Shown here in pieces: positions 25,108 through 37,081 of a stretch of 64,000 nt of DNA. The stretch's first letter is position 1, and the number at the start of each line of letters is the position of its first letter. The translations under genes and the position numbers were made by a program. Under the pieces are notes generated by a model. That model was not told the origin of the DNA and ran no database searches. It saw only the letters and a program-made list of their open reading frames with translations. This DNA comes from Ooceraea biroi. Its lineage: Eukaryota; Arthropoda; Insecta; Hymenoptera; Formicidae. Location of the stretch: positions 1,240,001-1,304,000 of the forward strand of contig NC_039509.1 in assembly GCF_003672135.1 (NCBI RefSeq). The letters are read 5' to 3'.

Positions 25108-25390
25108 CGGACAACGTATGGCAATAATACAATTTCGACAGACTCAGTCTAAAACATCTGTCGCTATGACAACTCTGAAAGAATTTATCAACATAAAACG
25201 TTAAAATAACGATTAATCTCATCAGGACCGAGCACGACGTATGTACTAATATCGAATAAATAAAAAATCACGCATGTGTACACATCATAACAAATAATAA
25301 TCGAGCATTGTAAAAGACGACGGCTTGCTCGACATTCGGCGGCTAACAATTACACGGATATAAATAGAACTCGCAATGTCTATTCCAAAA

Positions 25391-25392
<2 letters not shown>

Positions 25393-25432
<40 letters not shown>
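25393..25432. repeat. Perfect GA microsatellite
   Basis: About 20 uninterrupted GA units on the plus strand, about 300 bp upstream of the possible alternative PEPD exon. Confidence 0.95.
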
Positions 25433-25438
<6 letters not shown>

Positions 25439-28400
25439 GAGGGAAAGAGAGATAGGCTCGTGTGGCCTTGCGTGTGTATTCGGTTTATATTTAAGCCGTG
25501 TCTCTTTCATGTTGGACGGTTCGCGTCTCTTGACTGACACAATTCTTGTTCTGCTATATTCCCCGAGACGAAACGCGTGACGGCACACAGGAAACCTCGC
25601 GAGAACGCTAACGAGATACACGCACGTAATGTGTACACGCTCGTTACGCTCAACCCTCTACGTCTGCCGAATCCCCCGGCGTAAGAGCATCCCTCTAAAC
25701 TCGTGCATTCAGCTGCACGGAGTGGCTGCGGCATTTTTAACACATCCGTCGGGAAATTATATTTAACTCTGACTAAAATTTTTCATTCTATTGTGAATCC
25801 AAGCGAAGTGGGATATACGTTGCACAAGAAGAAAAAAGTGAACGAGGGTACCATCAGTTGATGCTAAACAAAACAGTCATCAAAGAAGTGAAAGCATCAC
25901 GGGTCAGCTACGACGGGGTACATCCTCTGCTAACTTTTCGCATAAGCACTTCCGCCAGCTTTCCTCGAAACATACGATATGAAAGTCCTCCGAATGCTAC
26001 TGCGTTACAAGTGTTCCCTGATACATTCTAGACACAACAACAAACGCCAGTAATTCTACGCTGATTATTAATTTCCGTCTGGCCATATTATACAAATAAA
26101 ACTCGATATCAGACAGACGCGATTTAATATCGAATGAAAGGGAATACACTAATATCTTCATACGCCGATAATAATTAGCGTGCAAAAGGAAAGCACACCC
26201 CAGCTGAATTATCAGTGGAATTAAATATTTCGCAAATATTATTCTGTGTAAATACGGGATCGCGAGTACGGAGCTGAATATCTTGTTTTTCCGATTAGAA
26301 AACGAAAAAGTTGAAGTGTGACAATCTAATCAAGCTGCAAGAGATTACGCTGTTCGCCTTACCGACTTTACGTTACAATTACTTAGCAACCTTTGGTCAC
26401 GTTATTATGATGTTTCTTATCACAATATGTGTAGGTACAGGTAATTATGCACTATTTATTGGCAATAAGAACAGAATGTACGCATGCATCGGCGTATACG
26501 CATTGACTCATCGTTATATAAAACATTGACATTGGAACAGACAGACGCGCTACTTGCGCGGCTCGAAAATTTAGAGGCCTACAAACAATATGCCGATAAA
26601 GATCCGCCGTCTCCTGTTTACCGTCTACGTCGTTTTAATAATACGATTAAATACATAATAGACGTAATATAGTGACCACGCGACAACTGCAAGAGAAGAG
26701 AAACCGTACCTTGAACCCTCATTCTAGCCGTTATGTTATAGAGAATAAGACCGCAGCCAACACAATTTGGTTTTCCACTAAAAAAAAACCAGACAATGTT
26801 TCCAACAATGAAAGAAAGATAACAATAAAGGAATCATTGAAACAAAATTTCATGTAACAAGAACAAAATTTTCTAGCAATTTGATAAAATTGTCGTTACT
26901 GCCATTTAATATTATATATAATTTTAATTTCAAACGAACACTAATAAAGTATTGTTTAAAGTATATTCTATGCTTAGTAGAATGTACAGAGAGAATTAAA
27001 TATTAATTTCGCCGCAAGTGTTTTGCGAACTGAAACGAAGAGGATATCTGTATCTCGAGGAAGACACGGGCGACTGCATGCTTGGTATAATTAAGAATAA
27101 TGCAAACGTAAACAACACGTCGTTAATTCTACGCACAAGTCGAACGGCCTAGAAACCTTGTTAAGCGAATCATGTTGCTCTGAAGAAGTTCATTCACTGC
27201 AAAAGCGCGCGGAACAAAGACGCGTTATAAACAAGCTGTCAAACGTTTACATGCAGCGAATTGTATTTTTTTTTGTTAACGATTCGACACGCACTAGGCC
27301 AGAACAGACTAATTTCGAATCTTTGCTTCAATCTATTTTACTTTCTAATCTTTGCGATTTCATCTATAATGTTGTAAATTATTTACAACATTGTTATCAG
27401 AAGAATGAAGTAATGAGCGTAAAGAAACTTTAAATTATTCGGTCTGTTACACTAAAAACTACAAAGTCTTTCGTCGTGATTCTCGGCCCAACCCATTATT
27501 ACATCTCACGCTTATCTGACGGTCCAAAGATCAACATGACTCCAACGGAGCGGACATCGCCCAGCGCGTATAACCTCAAAATCCGGTCAGGAGAAAGCGC
27601 GATTCCGGGACGCGCGATTCGCGGGAAAATGCGCGATTCCGTGACTCGCGATTCGCCGGGAAATGCACGATTCAAGCCGCTTCTCCGAGCACGAGTGATG
27701 ATTTCGCAATCCGGCGTTCGAAAACGTACGCTGAATCGCGACCGCAATCGTCGATTCATTGACCGACTTCACGCGCTTTTGTCCCTAACAGAAATCAATC
27801 CGGCCGTATCATGTAACGATCTCGACGCGCGATTCATCCTTTCACGTCGTGCGCAAAACACAGATGCAATCTATTTCGATCCGCGGGATTCTTTCGCGCG
27901 AGTCGGCGCGGAGGTGCATGCAACTCGCCAGGAACACGCCGGTCAGTCTCGGGATGTGTGCCCGATGCAACACTCGCGCGCGAATTTGCCTCCACGAAGG
28001 GCAGCGACACAGCGAAACGTATATAGATCGATGATATACGTACGACTTCGGGGGAACACTAGAGTCCGCCGCCATGTTGCTCAACGCGCGTGGAATGCCC
28101 TCACGGTGCGGTGCGGCGTTCTCAGGCTCCCGTTCTCGGATTCGTCGTAAGCCGGCGGTGGCCAGAGTCGACAAGAGACAAGAGCGATGCAGGTGACAGC
28201 ACTACGGGAGGCCACCGGAAATCACGTTTCTTTATACGTACGCGTATCGCCCGCGAATCGACCACTCCGTCCGTTATCGCGCCCGACGACAACGACGACG
28301 TGCTCATCTGACAGCTCAGTCAAGTGATCAGTCACGTGGTCGGCCGGCGTGCTACCCGACGGCGGCCGAGGCTCGCCGAACGCGCGCGGCGGCTCCACGT

Positions 28401-31400
28401 GACGCGATCTGACGCAATGTTTGCCAACACATCGCCGCCGCCGCCACCGCTGTGTTGTTTATCGAATTCGCAGCTCTGGCCTGCACAAGCGTTGTTTCCA
28501 GATAAGCTTGTTCGTTCGAAAAGGCTCGATGCATTCGTGCGACGAGTAAATAAATGAATGATACAAGGCGAGGAATTTTTATCTCCCTACCGGATATAGA
28601 TCAACGTTCAAATACCATGTTTTCGCTCAGGGGATCGATCATGTAATTTCGAGTGAAACTTTTCACTTTTCACTTTATCCATTTCGTGTGAACTGTTTCA
28701 GTATTCACGCGATTACGTAACTCTGTTCGTAGAAAAGTACAATCCCTAAAGAGAGTGTCTTTCTCACCGTTTTCTTAAAAAATTATGCAATATTGAATAT
28801 TTTGATGCGAAAATACGTGAAACTTTTCACTTTTCATCCTAGGGAAAAAGTTACGTGATCGCTGCCCTGAAGAGATGCGAAATAAAATAAAATAATAATT
28901 ATTGCATATCATACACCTACGAAGTTTTTTTTCAAGTTGAGTACCGGCAACTCGATTGATAGAGAAATATGTACTTTCATGATGTTTCTCGATGTAATCG
29001 ATTCTCGTAGACGTTCACTCACGTGAGCGCCGTAATGTTACTGCCAATGAACATTTTAACGAGTGCGTGCTACGACCACTTATACGCACACGTACGCGTC
29101 GCCGTTCTTCTCCAACGTGCAACTAGGTCGCATCGCATTCGCTATCTTGCGCCGAAATCTGTGTCAACACATCGCGGCAAGGTCGATATCTGTCATTAGG
29201 CGCTCGAATTGTTGACTTATAACCGTTGTCTTTAACTGTGCCGATCCGAGAGAAGGAGATCAGCGTCGAATCCATCGCTTCGTAATTGCGGGTCAATAAA
29301 AAGAAAAGAAAAAAGAAAATACCCGCGAGACTCGGCGATAAGGGGCGCCTCATGTGCGCTTCTTCGCGATACCACGAGATATTACGCATTATTAATATTG
29401 TGTGTGCGGTGATAAGCGCGGCGATCAATCCGCGCTATCTGCAATTCGGCGATGACGCAACGCGATATAATTTAACGAGCGCAGTAAATCCGACGCTTCT
29501 CGAACGATAAACGGACGCGAGGCATCGAAACTCACCGGTGATTCATCGGCCGAATCAGATTCTCTGAGCTGAACCGATCTGAAAGCATCTGATCTTCCGC
29601 GGGCGTTTCCCGTTGCCGACTTGCCGCTCTCCCGTTTCGAGATTCAAAGACGTTCCGAAATTCGATAGATTTAATTCGCACGCACCTTCATTTCGCCGCT
29701 TTCCTCGGGGGGATAAGGTATTTCAAAGAGCAGATAACGCCGAGCGCGAGCATTGCCGCGCGAAACGCGACGCTGTCCCGCGTACAATAATAGCGCAAGG
29801 TTTTCTTTCGAACTTTAGTCTTCGAGCCTTCGTCGTCCGTAAAGTGAGAATCCTATTCTCAGTTTACGGAGACGATAGAGGCTCGTAGACCTTGCGTGGC
29901 AAGGTCGCGCGAACATTACAGGCGTTACATAAGGCGCTATTTGTTAATGTGAAGCGCGCGATAAGGAGCGCCGCCGCCAACGAAATTAATTATACAAATT
30001 GATAGACCGGAGGCGTTTCTTGCCATTTTACTTTCGCGGCGAGAGGAAAAGGGAAGAAAATAAAATTCTGTTGTCGCTGGCGTTTTACGTCGTATCTCGC
30101 CTATCCATTCCAGCTATCAGCCGCTCGAAACCCACGATACAAACGAGAGCTCGATTCTTCCTGCCAATCTGGCTCATCAGAATCTCTCAGGGGCGTCCAC
30201 GTTTTATCTCGCCCGTTGAAATTATGTATCGGTTACGCGACAAGGGACCACGTACGTACGTGATACGTACGTATACTTTCGCGCACTTTCGCAAAATCGA
30301 GTGAAACTTTATCGGCGAGCCCGCAAGATACCGCGCGCAAGATCTTGTGAATGCGATTCGGTAAAGCGAGAAATAAACGCGAGCTTCTAAAAATACCGTG
30401 CACGCGATAAAATCCACGTATCGATATGCCCTCCGACATATTCCGCGCCATTATTCATAGATTCACATACCTCGCGAACGTCTCTATTAATACAAAATTC
30501 ACATCCGTGTCACGAGTCGCGGTTTCAGTCCACGCCAGACAAACGTCGTATAAATGGACGTTCTTGAATTAGGTCAGGCCGCGCCAAGTTTTCCGCCGTT
30601 TATTTTCGCGCCGCGCGTAACACACGTGCCCCATTGATTGCCGCAGTTACGCGATAAGCAGACACCAGCAAATGGGATTACTCGGGAAAGTCTACTTGCA
30701 CGAGGCAAGAAACGTCGCATGTGCATGCGTCGTGCACTGCACGGCTCTGTATCGACCAATTGCGACAATTTGCTCTCTCGCTGACGAAAACGGGTCGCCT
30801 CGTTAGCTAAGACTTCGTAATTTAATCGCGCCGGGCGCGTAAACTCGCAATCGGGAGTTTGATGTGTTGTTTATCGCACTCGTGCGCTCGTGCAATTTCG
30901 TGCGCTTCTGCAAATACAAAAAAATGTCATCAGTCATCCGATCGGATTGACTGCGGCCCGGCCCATGAAAACAACCGCCTGGCCCACAACAATCGCCGTT
31001 CTTGGAGCTGTCTCACGATAACATTTGACTTTCTCTGCAGAAATCGGAGGCGCACTCGTTAACCCGCCCGGTCGCCCGAAATAATTGTTTCTCTCGGCGC
31101 GCGAAAAAAACAAGCGTTATCTACGATTCGTAGTCGGGTAGCAGTTGTTATCGCTATAAATTACACTTGAAGTTATCAAGGAAAAAGAGCGTCCTTGTTA
31201 ATCCGCCCAATGTACCGGACCATTCTGTGCGGTAATGTTTCATTAGAAAAATGAAAACGTTAAGAGGTAATGTAGCGCATGTAATATAAAATGCCGTTAA
31301 CGATGCAACATCACGTAAGAAGCTGTAGGAAGCGGAGATTGGGCAAGCTCCATCACGGTCCGCTGGCGAATTTAAAGGTCCCACAGCTGTAAATTGTAAA

Positions 31401-33130
31401 TCGTCATTTATTGCGCAACGGGATATACATATAACAATCACGGCGTTACCGCGCGCCCGCGAGCAAGCGTTAATTTCTGAAAGCGGCAAATTATTAAGTG
31501 ACCCGGCTGCCTGAAAAATAATCGACCACCGGCCACCCTTTCCTTTCCGCCTCGAGCCGGCAGTTTCAGGTCAGAGGCGTCGAACAAAGTGGCTCGTAAA
31601 ATCGCGCCGGTTTCGTTCTACGCCCGGCGAGGACCTTTAAGAACCGTAATTTACGGCTGCTTATTACAGTCATTATTGCGCAGTCAACGCATTTGCGAAA
31701 ATTGCTGTGAAACGACACCCGCTCAACCTGGTCGCCTGCAACTCCATCGCCGAGAGTCAGTTTTTGGATGTTACCAGTGTCACACTGGACGATCGACAGG
31801 ATTCTCGACGTGGACATCGAATGTAGGGCTTGCAAAATACTGAAAACCACCGCGAAAAATCCAGACTATATGTCGCGGTACCGCGCAGCACCGGCGATAT
31901 GCATTTATCGCGCGACGTTTCGCGGTTTGCTATCAACGCGAGCTTGATCAGCAAACGCACGGCTGAAAGCAAATTTCTAGAAGCTGGCACAGAGAACAGC
32001 CGCAACGCGCGCCAACGATCAGAAGGCCAGTGAACTGCCGGCTTATACAGGGTGTCCCGTTACTGTACCGCCGTTCCTAGTAACGGCCGACTAACGTCTA
32101 TTTGACGAAAGACGAGTCAATGTTATTTTAAAGCAAATTTCGTGAAAGCTCGTAATTTTCTAAGCTGCGAGTGTCAAGCGCTCGAACTATCTGTGAAATT
32201 GATTATTTGGAATGAACTGTCTAGAATTCTCGCTCAATCTTGTCTTTTTTATGCACATAATGATCGTACTTGAATGTGAGAAAATTATGTTAAATAATTT
32301 CGCAATTACTCCTGAAAGATTTGCTAATTCGCTGCGATGGAAGAACGATGATGAAAAGACATCCTGCATGATATCGGCGTAACATGTATTCACGATGTAT
32401 TTGTGGCGTGCTCCGTCATCAGATATCAAGCTGTTTGATGCCGACGTTTGATGATGGTGAAGTAAGAGGGAACGAAACATAGGAAGAAAGAGAGAGAGGG
32501 GGCAGGGGGGGGGAGAAGTGGATGGTCGGTGTGGAAAGTTTCGCGCGGCCAAGAACAACGTACGCATATAAATACATACACACATGTCTGCATCGAAACT
32601 TTGAACTTCTTTATTTTATAATTAAGACTTGCCGGGCCTTCACAGGCCCGACGATCACAACGAGATATAGTTTTCGTAACGCACGATTTTTTTTAACGAC
32701 GAAACTTAGAAAAGAACGGAAGATTGCGCTCATTCGTAGAAAAGAAAGAAAAAAAAAAGAGAGGAAAAAAATGAAAGAGACTAACGCGCAACTCTCCCAC
32801 GCTCCCAACATTCTCGCACGCTCGCGCACACACATACGTACATACACATCCATGTACACAAGCATCTTCGTCGAAACCGTGGAACTCCTGACGCAATTCG
32901 TTCGCTCCGCTCGCAGTAGGTACGCGCAATGTGTACTAATTGCTAACTTATCTAATTATTCGGATAAAGGCGGCCAACGCCGCCGAGAGCGACACGAAGC
33001 CGCGAAACGATCATTTCTTCCTCCACCTCCTCGCTTCATCGTATCGCTACATGCGGGAGCTTCATTACGTCACCGTGTCGCGACCGCATTCGCCAACCAC
33101 CATCTATTATAAAACCCCGGACGCTGCAGT

Positions 33131-33296
33131 CGTGACGTCACGTGCGCCCGGAATAATCGAGGGCTTCCTCGGGGCGATGCTTGTGCGAGATTTCGAAATC
33201 GAACTACCTCGGGGCCCCCGCGATTTCTAGGGACTGGCGTATTAACGACGCATAATGGGCTCCTTCGATGATCGAGAATTGTCTCGTGACGTCACG
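33131..33296. promoter_or_regulatory. Pair of identical CRE-type palindromes
   Basis: The 12-base palindrome CGTGACGTCACG occurs at 33131-33142 and again at 33285-33296, 154 bp apart. Its core TGACGTCA is the full cAMP-response element bound by CREB/ATF bZIP proteins. No gene start is recognised within 3 kb, so if functional it would be a distal element. Confidence 0.4.
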
Positions 33297-36200
33297 ACAC
33301 GGCTGCGTCATGCGGACTTTTATTACGGGCGGATCCTTCCCTCCGTCTCCATCGCACGGAGAACGGTCACCGCGTATCTCGCAGATCTTACACGTGTGAG
33401 TACCATCAGCCTGTGTGACATCAACCGCATGTCTCCTCCTGGCGATCGATAGCGATAAGTAACTATGCACTAAAACATGCACAGAGAAATATAAAGCTAT
33501 ACTATATTTATACTATACAGGTCCACGTAATTACGTCTACGTAATCTTCTTCCCTCCTGACCGTTATTTATTTTCTTCTTTTCGTTTTCTTTCTGCCTCA
33601 CTGATTTCCCGGACAACAGCATCATCTGCATTCTCGACGTTTTACGTCTCTTCGTTAATACTCCACTGCGTCGAGATTACCCTAATAAACGTCACACGAC
33701 GATTGAAACCTCGTAGATTCTTTTTTATTTTTTTCTTTTGCGTTACCTCGGAGCCGTAACGATCTATAAAGTCCCATTTACGAACTTTAACCGTTATCTT
33801 CTCAGGATAGAGTCTCTTAAATAAGCGAAGTTGCATTTCCAGCTGGATGACTGTCGACTTTGATACTTTCGTTCGCGTTACACAACGAAACGCTCGGTTC
33901 AATTCTCACGATACGTCCGTTCACATACGCAGATGTGAGCATAAAGTCTCCATCTCGGATTCTTTTTCATCCTCTTTGTCATTCTCGCTGCTTTCACCAG
34001 ACAACAGTGCGTCTTGCGGAATCTCGTGGTGAAAGCTAAGGGCGCGCAGCTGTCGGAAGTTTTCAGCTTTGAGCTTCCAGCCGAGCTGTCAATGGTCTCG
34101 CTCCCGCGTCGATCGGTTGGCCCGCTCGTTGCGTGCATTATGAAAAAATAAATGAGATCATCATCGCATACGCGTATCGCAACGATCGCGGCCCTAATAC
34201 TTCCACCGCGATGCCGAGGCATCGACGGATGATCAATATCGCGGGCGCGTTTGCATTCACATCGCGGCTTGCTCGGTCATAAATTGAACCGTAATCCTCC
34301 GAGGACCCGACGCCCTCTTCAACCCTTCGACAACCCGCATGATACTGTCGTCGATATTGGCGAATTATATTCAGCATTGTGCCGAAACCGCTTCCTCGTC
34401 CTGGGAGTATTGTCTATGTGATTTTGATCCAAGACACGTTTCAAAAATATTCCTGTTTCAAAATTGGGAGACCCTGTACTGTCCGTTGAAATAAACTCGC
34501 GACAAAAATGTTGCCTCTATCTATTTCTATCTTGCTGCAACTTTTCTTTTTCTTCGGGAAGCTGCGACAACGACGACGACTCGCCGTCGTTGCGCTGTGC
34601 GACTCGGAGCTTCTTTGCGGGTGGCATCTCGTCTGTAACGGAAAGCCTCTATTTATAGAGTGCTCACGTGAATCCTCGACGCAATGTAAATCGACGTAAT
34701 CGCGACCGAGGCTTGCGACGAAGCGAAACAGGAACGTCGCGGAACGCGTTACGTTCCGTGCTTCCTGGATTAGCGAGCTCTTATTGCACCATTTTTTTCC
34801 TTTTTCGATGATAAACGTCGAGTACGTTTAACGACGATGATACGAGGACAGGAACTGTTACAGCGAGACACGGGTAACGACGGCATATTAACAATTATTA
34901 TTTTATGGTACTTGAATTCAACGGTATGGCACTGCAACAAGTACAGTACCTTCTTTATTGCAGGTGTACCAATCTCTACGACCGTTATCTCTCGCGGAGA
35001 GATTAAACCACGATGTAAGTCGCAAACAAGCTCCGGTCACAGAACAAACACAGTTGTAATATTTGAACTCGTCCGTTAATTAGAACGTTCCTCCTTTCAT
35101 TCGTTCGATGCCGAGATCGACGACAGTATTCCGCTGACTCAGAGCTGGTTGACACAGGATTCCGATCTAAACAGCCCGCGCGAGAACGACGAGCTAGATT
35201 AACTCTTCAAATACCGAAAAGGGTGATCAACCGATCCCTGGAATTATTGCTCGAGACGCGCAAACATGTAATTGACGATAACTCTCAAGGTATCAATGAC
35301 GTTACGCCTTTTTTTAACAAATAAAGAAATAACATATCTAACCGATAGTGCCGTCGAGTAAATAAAATGCATCTGTATGGAATAATATCGTTGCATACGC
35401 GTCTCTGACATCCCCCTTTTATGTACGCACGTGACAAAAAGTCGCTCGGTATTTGAAACGCTACTAGCTTCGCACGCGAAAATCAGCTGTAGCGGTGCTC
35501 CGCGCTGCGATAACGCGATATCTATCGGTATCTTAATAATTATTGAAATTTCCCGTGGAACAACAAACGGTTACAAACTGATCCGTTACTCGATACGCCG
35601 TCCGATACTCCAAAATGTATACAGAGTATCACGATTATCACCAGCGATACCGCTCGATTTTAGATACCGGTGAGAATATCGTCAACACAAAACAGAGCAC
35701 CGGCGCAGCGGGGAAAGGAACGTTTTGCATGTCGAACGATATTCGGAGTGAACTCGCTGAATAATTTAAGGAGATAACGACGAACGTATCGCTGACGCAG
35801 AAGTGGTGCACGGAGAAAGGTGCGCTACGGGGAGGGAAAGGAACATCTCGAACGTATCTTGAGCGGCGCGATGGAGCGGGTCGGCGACGGCGGCCATAAG
35901 TCTTCCACGTAGGCCCGTCGTGAAGCGTCGATACGTGGACGACGACGACGACGACGATCTCGGCCGAGGCATCACGAAGCGAGTCGCCAGCGCGCAACGC
36001 CGACAACGCAGCGTATTTACAAACACGGCCATGTAAGGCGAGTTCTTGCCTAATTGTGTCTACGGATACGCGCGCGAGTACAAGTTTCTTACCACACATG
36101 CGCACACCCACACACATGGATACACATACGATACAGTCATCCGCGCATATTTCCTGTTCTCATGCGTTTTCTCGGGAAAAATGGAGAAAACGTCCCCTCT

Positions 36201-36478
36201 CTTACAGAATGTTCATTCATCTTTTTCTTTTTTTTTCCTCAAACAAAACCTCAATCGTTTTCAAAAAGAAAATCCCATTTACTTTCTAGAGGATCTTAGT
36301 TCTGCATACCTCAGGTCACAAAGAAACAAAGAGCAAGGTCCAGTAAAGTTTTCAAAACTTTCCGGGAGAAAACCGTCCTTCGAGAAACTCGCTGTGAAAA
36401 CAATCGCTGTCATTCATAACGAGGAACGTCCGGGAAAAGAATTGTCGCTCAGCCCGAAGCGCACGTTTCTGTAGTACC

Positions 36479-37081
36479 TCACAGTTCCAGAGGCTTGTAC
36501 ATTGGCGGTAACGGCTCGTCCTCGGAATCGTAAAAGTACGGCTTCCTGCGGTAACAGCCGCTGGATCTTCGGTCCTCGTCGTCCTCGTCGTCCACCACCA
36601 CGTCGTCCTCGTCCACCTCCGAGCCTGAGAGCTCGTCGAGATTCGCCTGCAGCCTCTTCACTGCCTCCTTGATGAGACCACCTTCGCGCAGCAGCTCCTG
36701 CAGCAACTCGTATGGGTCATCGTCCACCCGACTTTTCTCGTTCCTTCTCAGGTGACTGTGGTAGTGATGATGATGATGGTGGTGACCGGCGGTCATGTGA
36801 TGCTGCTGCTGTTGCTGACTGCTGGCTCGCAAGCCGCAGACCTCGCAGCCGGTCGCCGCCGCAGCCGGATCGGCCCAGGAACGCGCCGGCACCCGGTACG
36901 GCGACGGCCGGCTGTTCTTGTGGCTGACGCTGGACTTGGCCTTCAGCCCCGACAGCCGCAGGTTCTCCTTGATCTGCGACACCAGGAGGTCGACGTCGCG
37001 CGCCAGGAACGTCGCGTCCGCCTGCGCCGCGCCGTCCGGCATCACGCCGATCAGGTACGTCGTCTCCTCGGCGCTCGGCAT
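36479..37081 (-). CDS. FRAT/GBP-type GSK-3-binding protein homologue
   Basis: Intact frame of 200 residues. Residues 119-146 contain DDDPYELLQELL followed by LIKEAVKRL. This aligns with the GSK-3-binding helix pair of vertebrate FRAT1/2 (the peptide known as FRATtide, DDDPHRLLQQL then LIKEAVRRL). Near the N-terminus residues 29-45 (DVDLLVSQIKENLRL) match the other conserved FRAT block, EVDRLVAQIGETLQL. FRAT proteins bind GSK-3, displace Axin and favour beta-catenin signalling. Between the two blocks are Gln (89-93) and His (100-106) runs; after the binding helix comes an acidic stretch (154-170). The ATG at 37081 is chosen because the upstream extension of the frame has no Met. Two separate conserved blocks in the right order make homology convincing; function in an insect is inference. 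Confidence 0.8.
   Translation of the reverse strand: MPSAEETTYLIGVMPDGAAQADATFLARDVDLLVSQIKENLRLSGLKAKSSVSHKNSRPSPYRVPARSWADPAAAATGCEVCGLRASSQQQQQHHMTAGHHHHHHHYHSHLRRNEKSRVDDDPYELLQELLREGGLIKEAVKRLQANLDELSGSEVDEDDVVVDDEDDEDRRSSGCYRRKPYFYDSEDEPLPPMYKPLEL

Larger units (their letters stand above)
25108..36478. other. Long intergenic region between PEPD and the FRAT-like gene
   Basis: About 11.4 kb without a recognisable gene. It includes a GA microsatellite (25393-25432), a patch with many copies of a CGCGATTC-like motif near 27595-27675, the duplicated motif GTGAAACTTTTCACTTTTCA at about 28653 and 28819, two CRE palindromes (33131-33296), a G-rich run near 32500-32515, and a GAC repeat at 35937-35957. 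The longest open frame (27476-28150, 224 codons) is Arg-rich and unlike any family I know. The region could hold enhancers, but I cannot show that from the sequence. Confidence 0.6.

Noticed and set aside
27476..28150. 224-codon frame in the large intergenic region
   Set aside because: Partly made of CGCGATTC-type repeats, Arg-rich, with no recognisable motif and no nearby splice pattern.
32522..33112. 196-codon frame on the plus strand
   Set aside because: Low-complexity Lys/Glu and Thr/His runs from simple repeats; no homology recognised.
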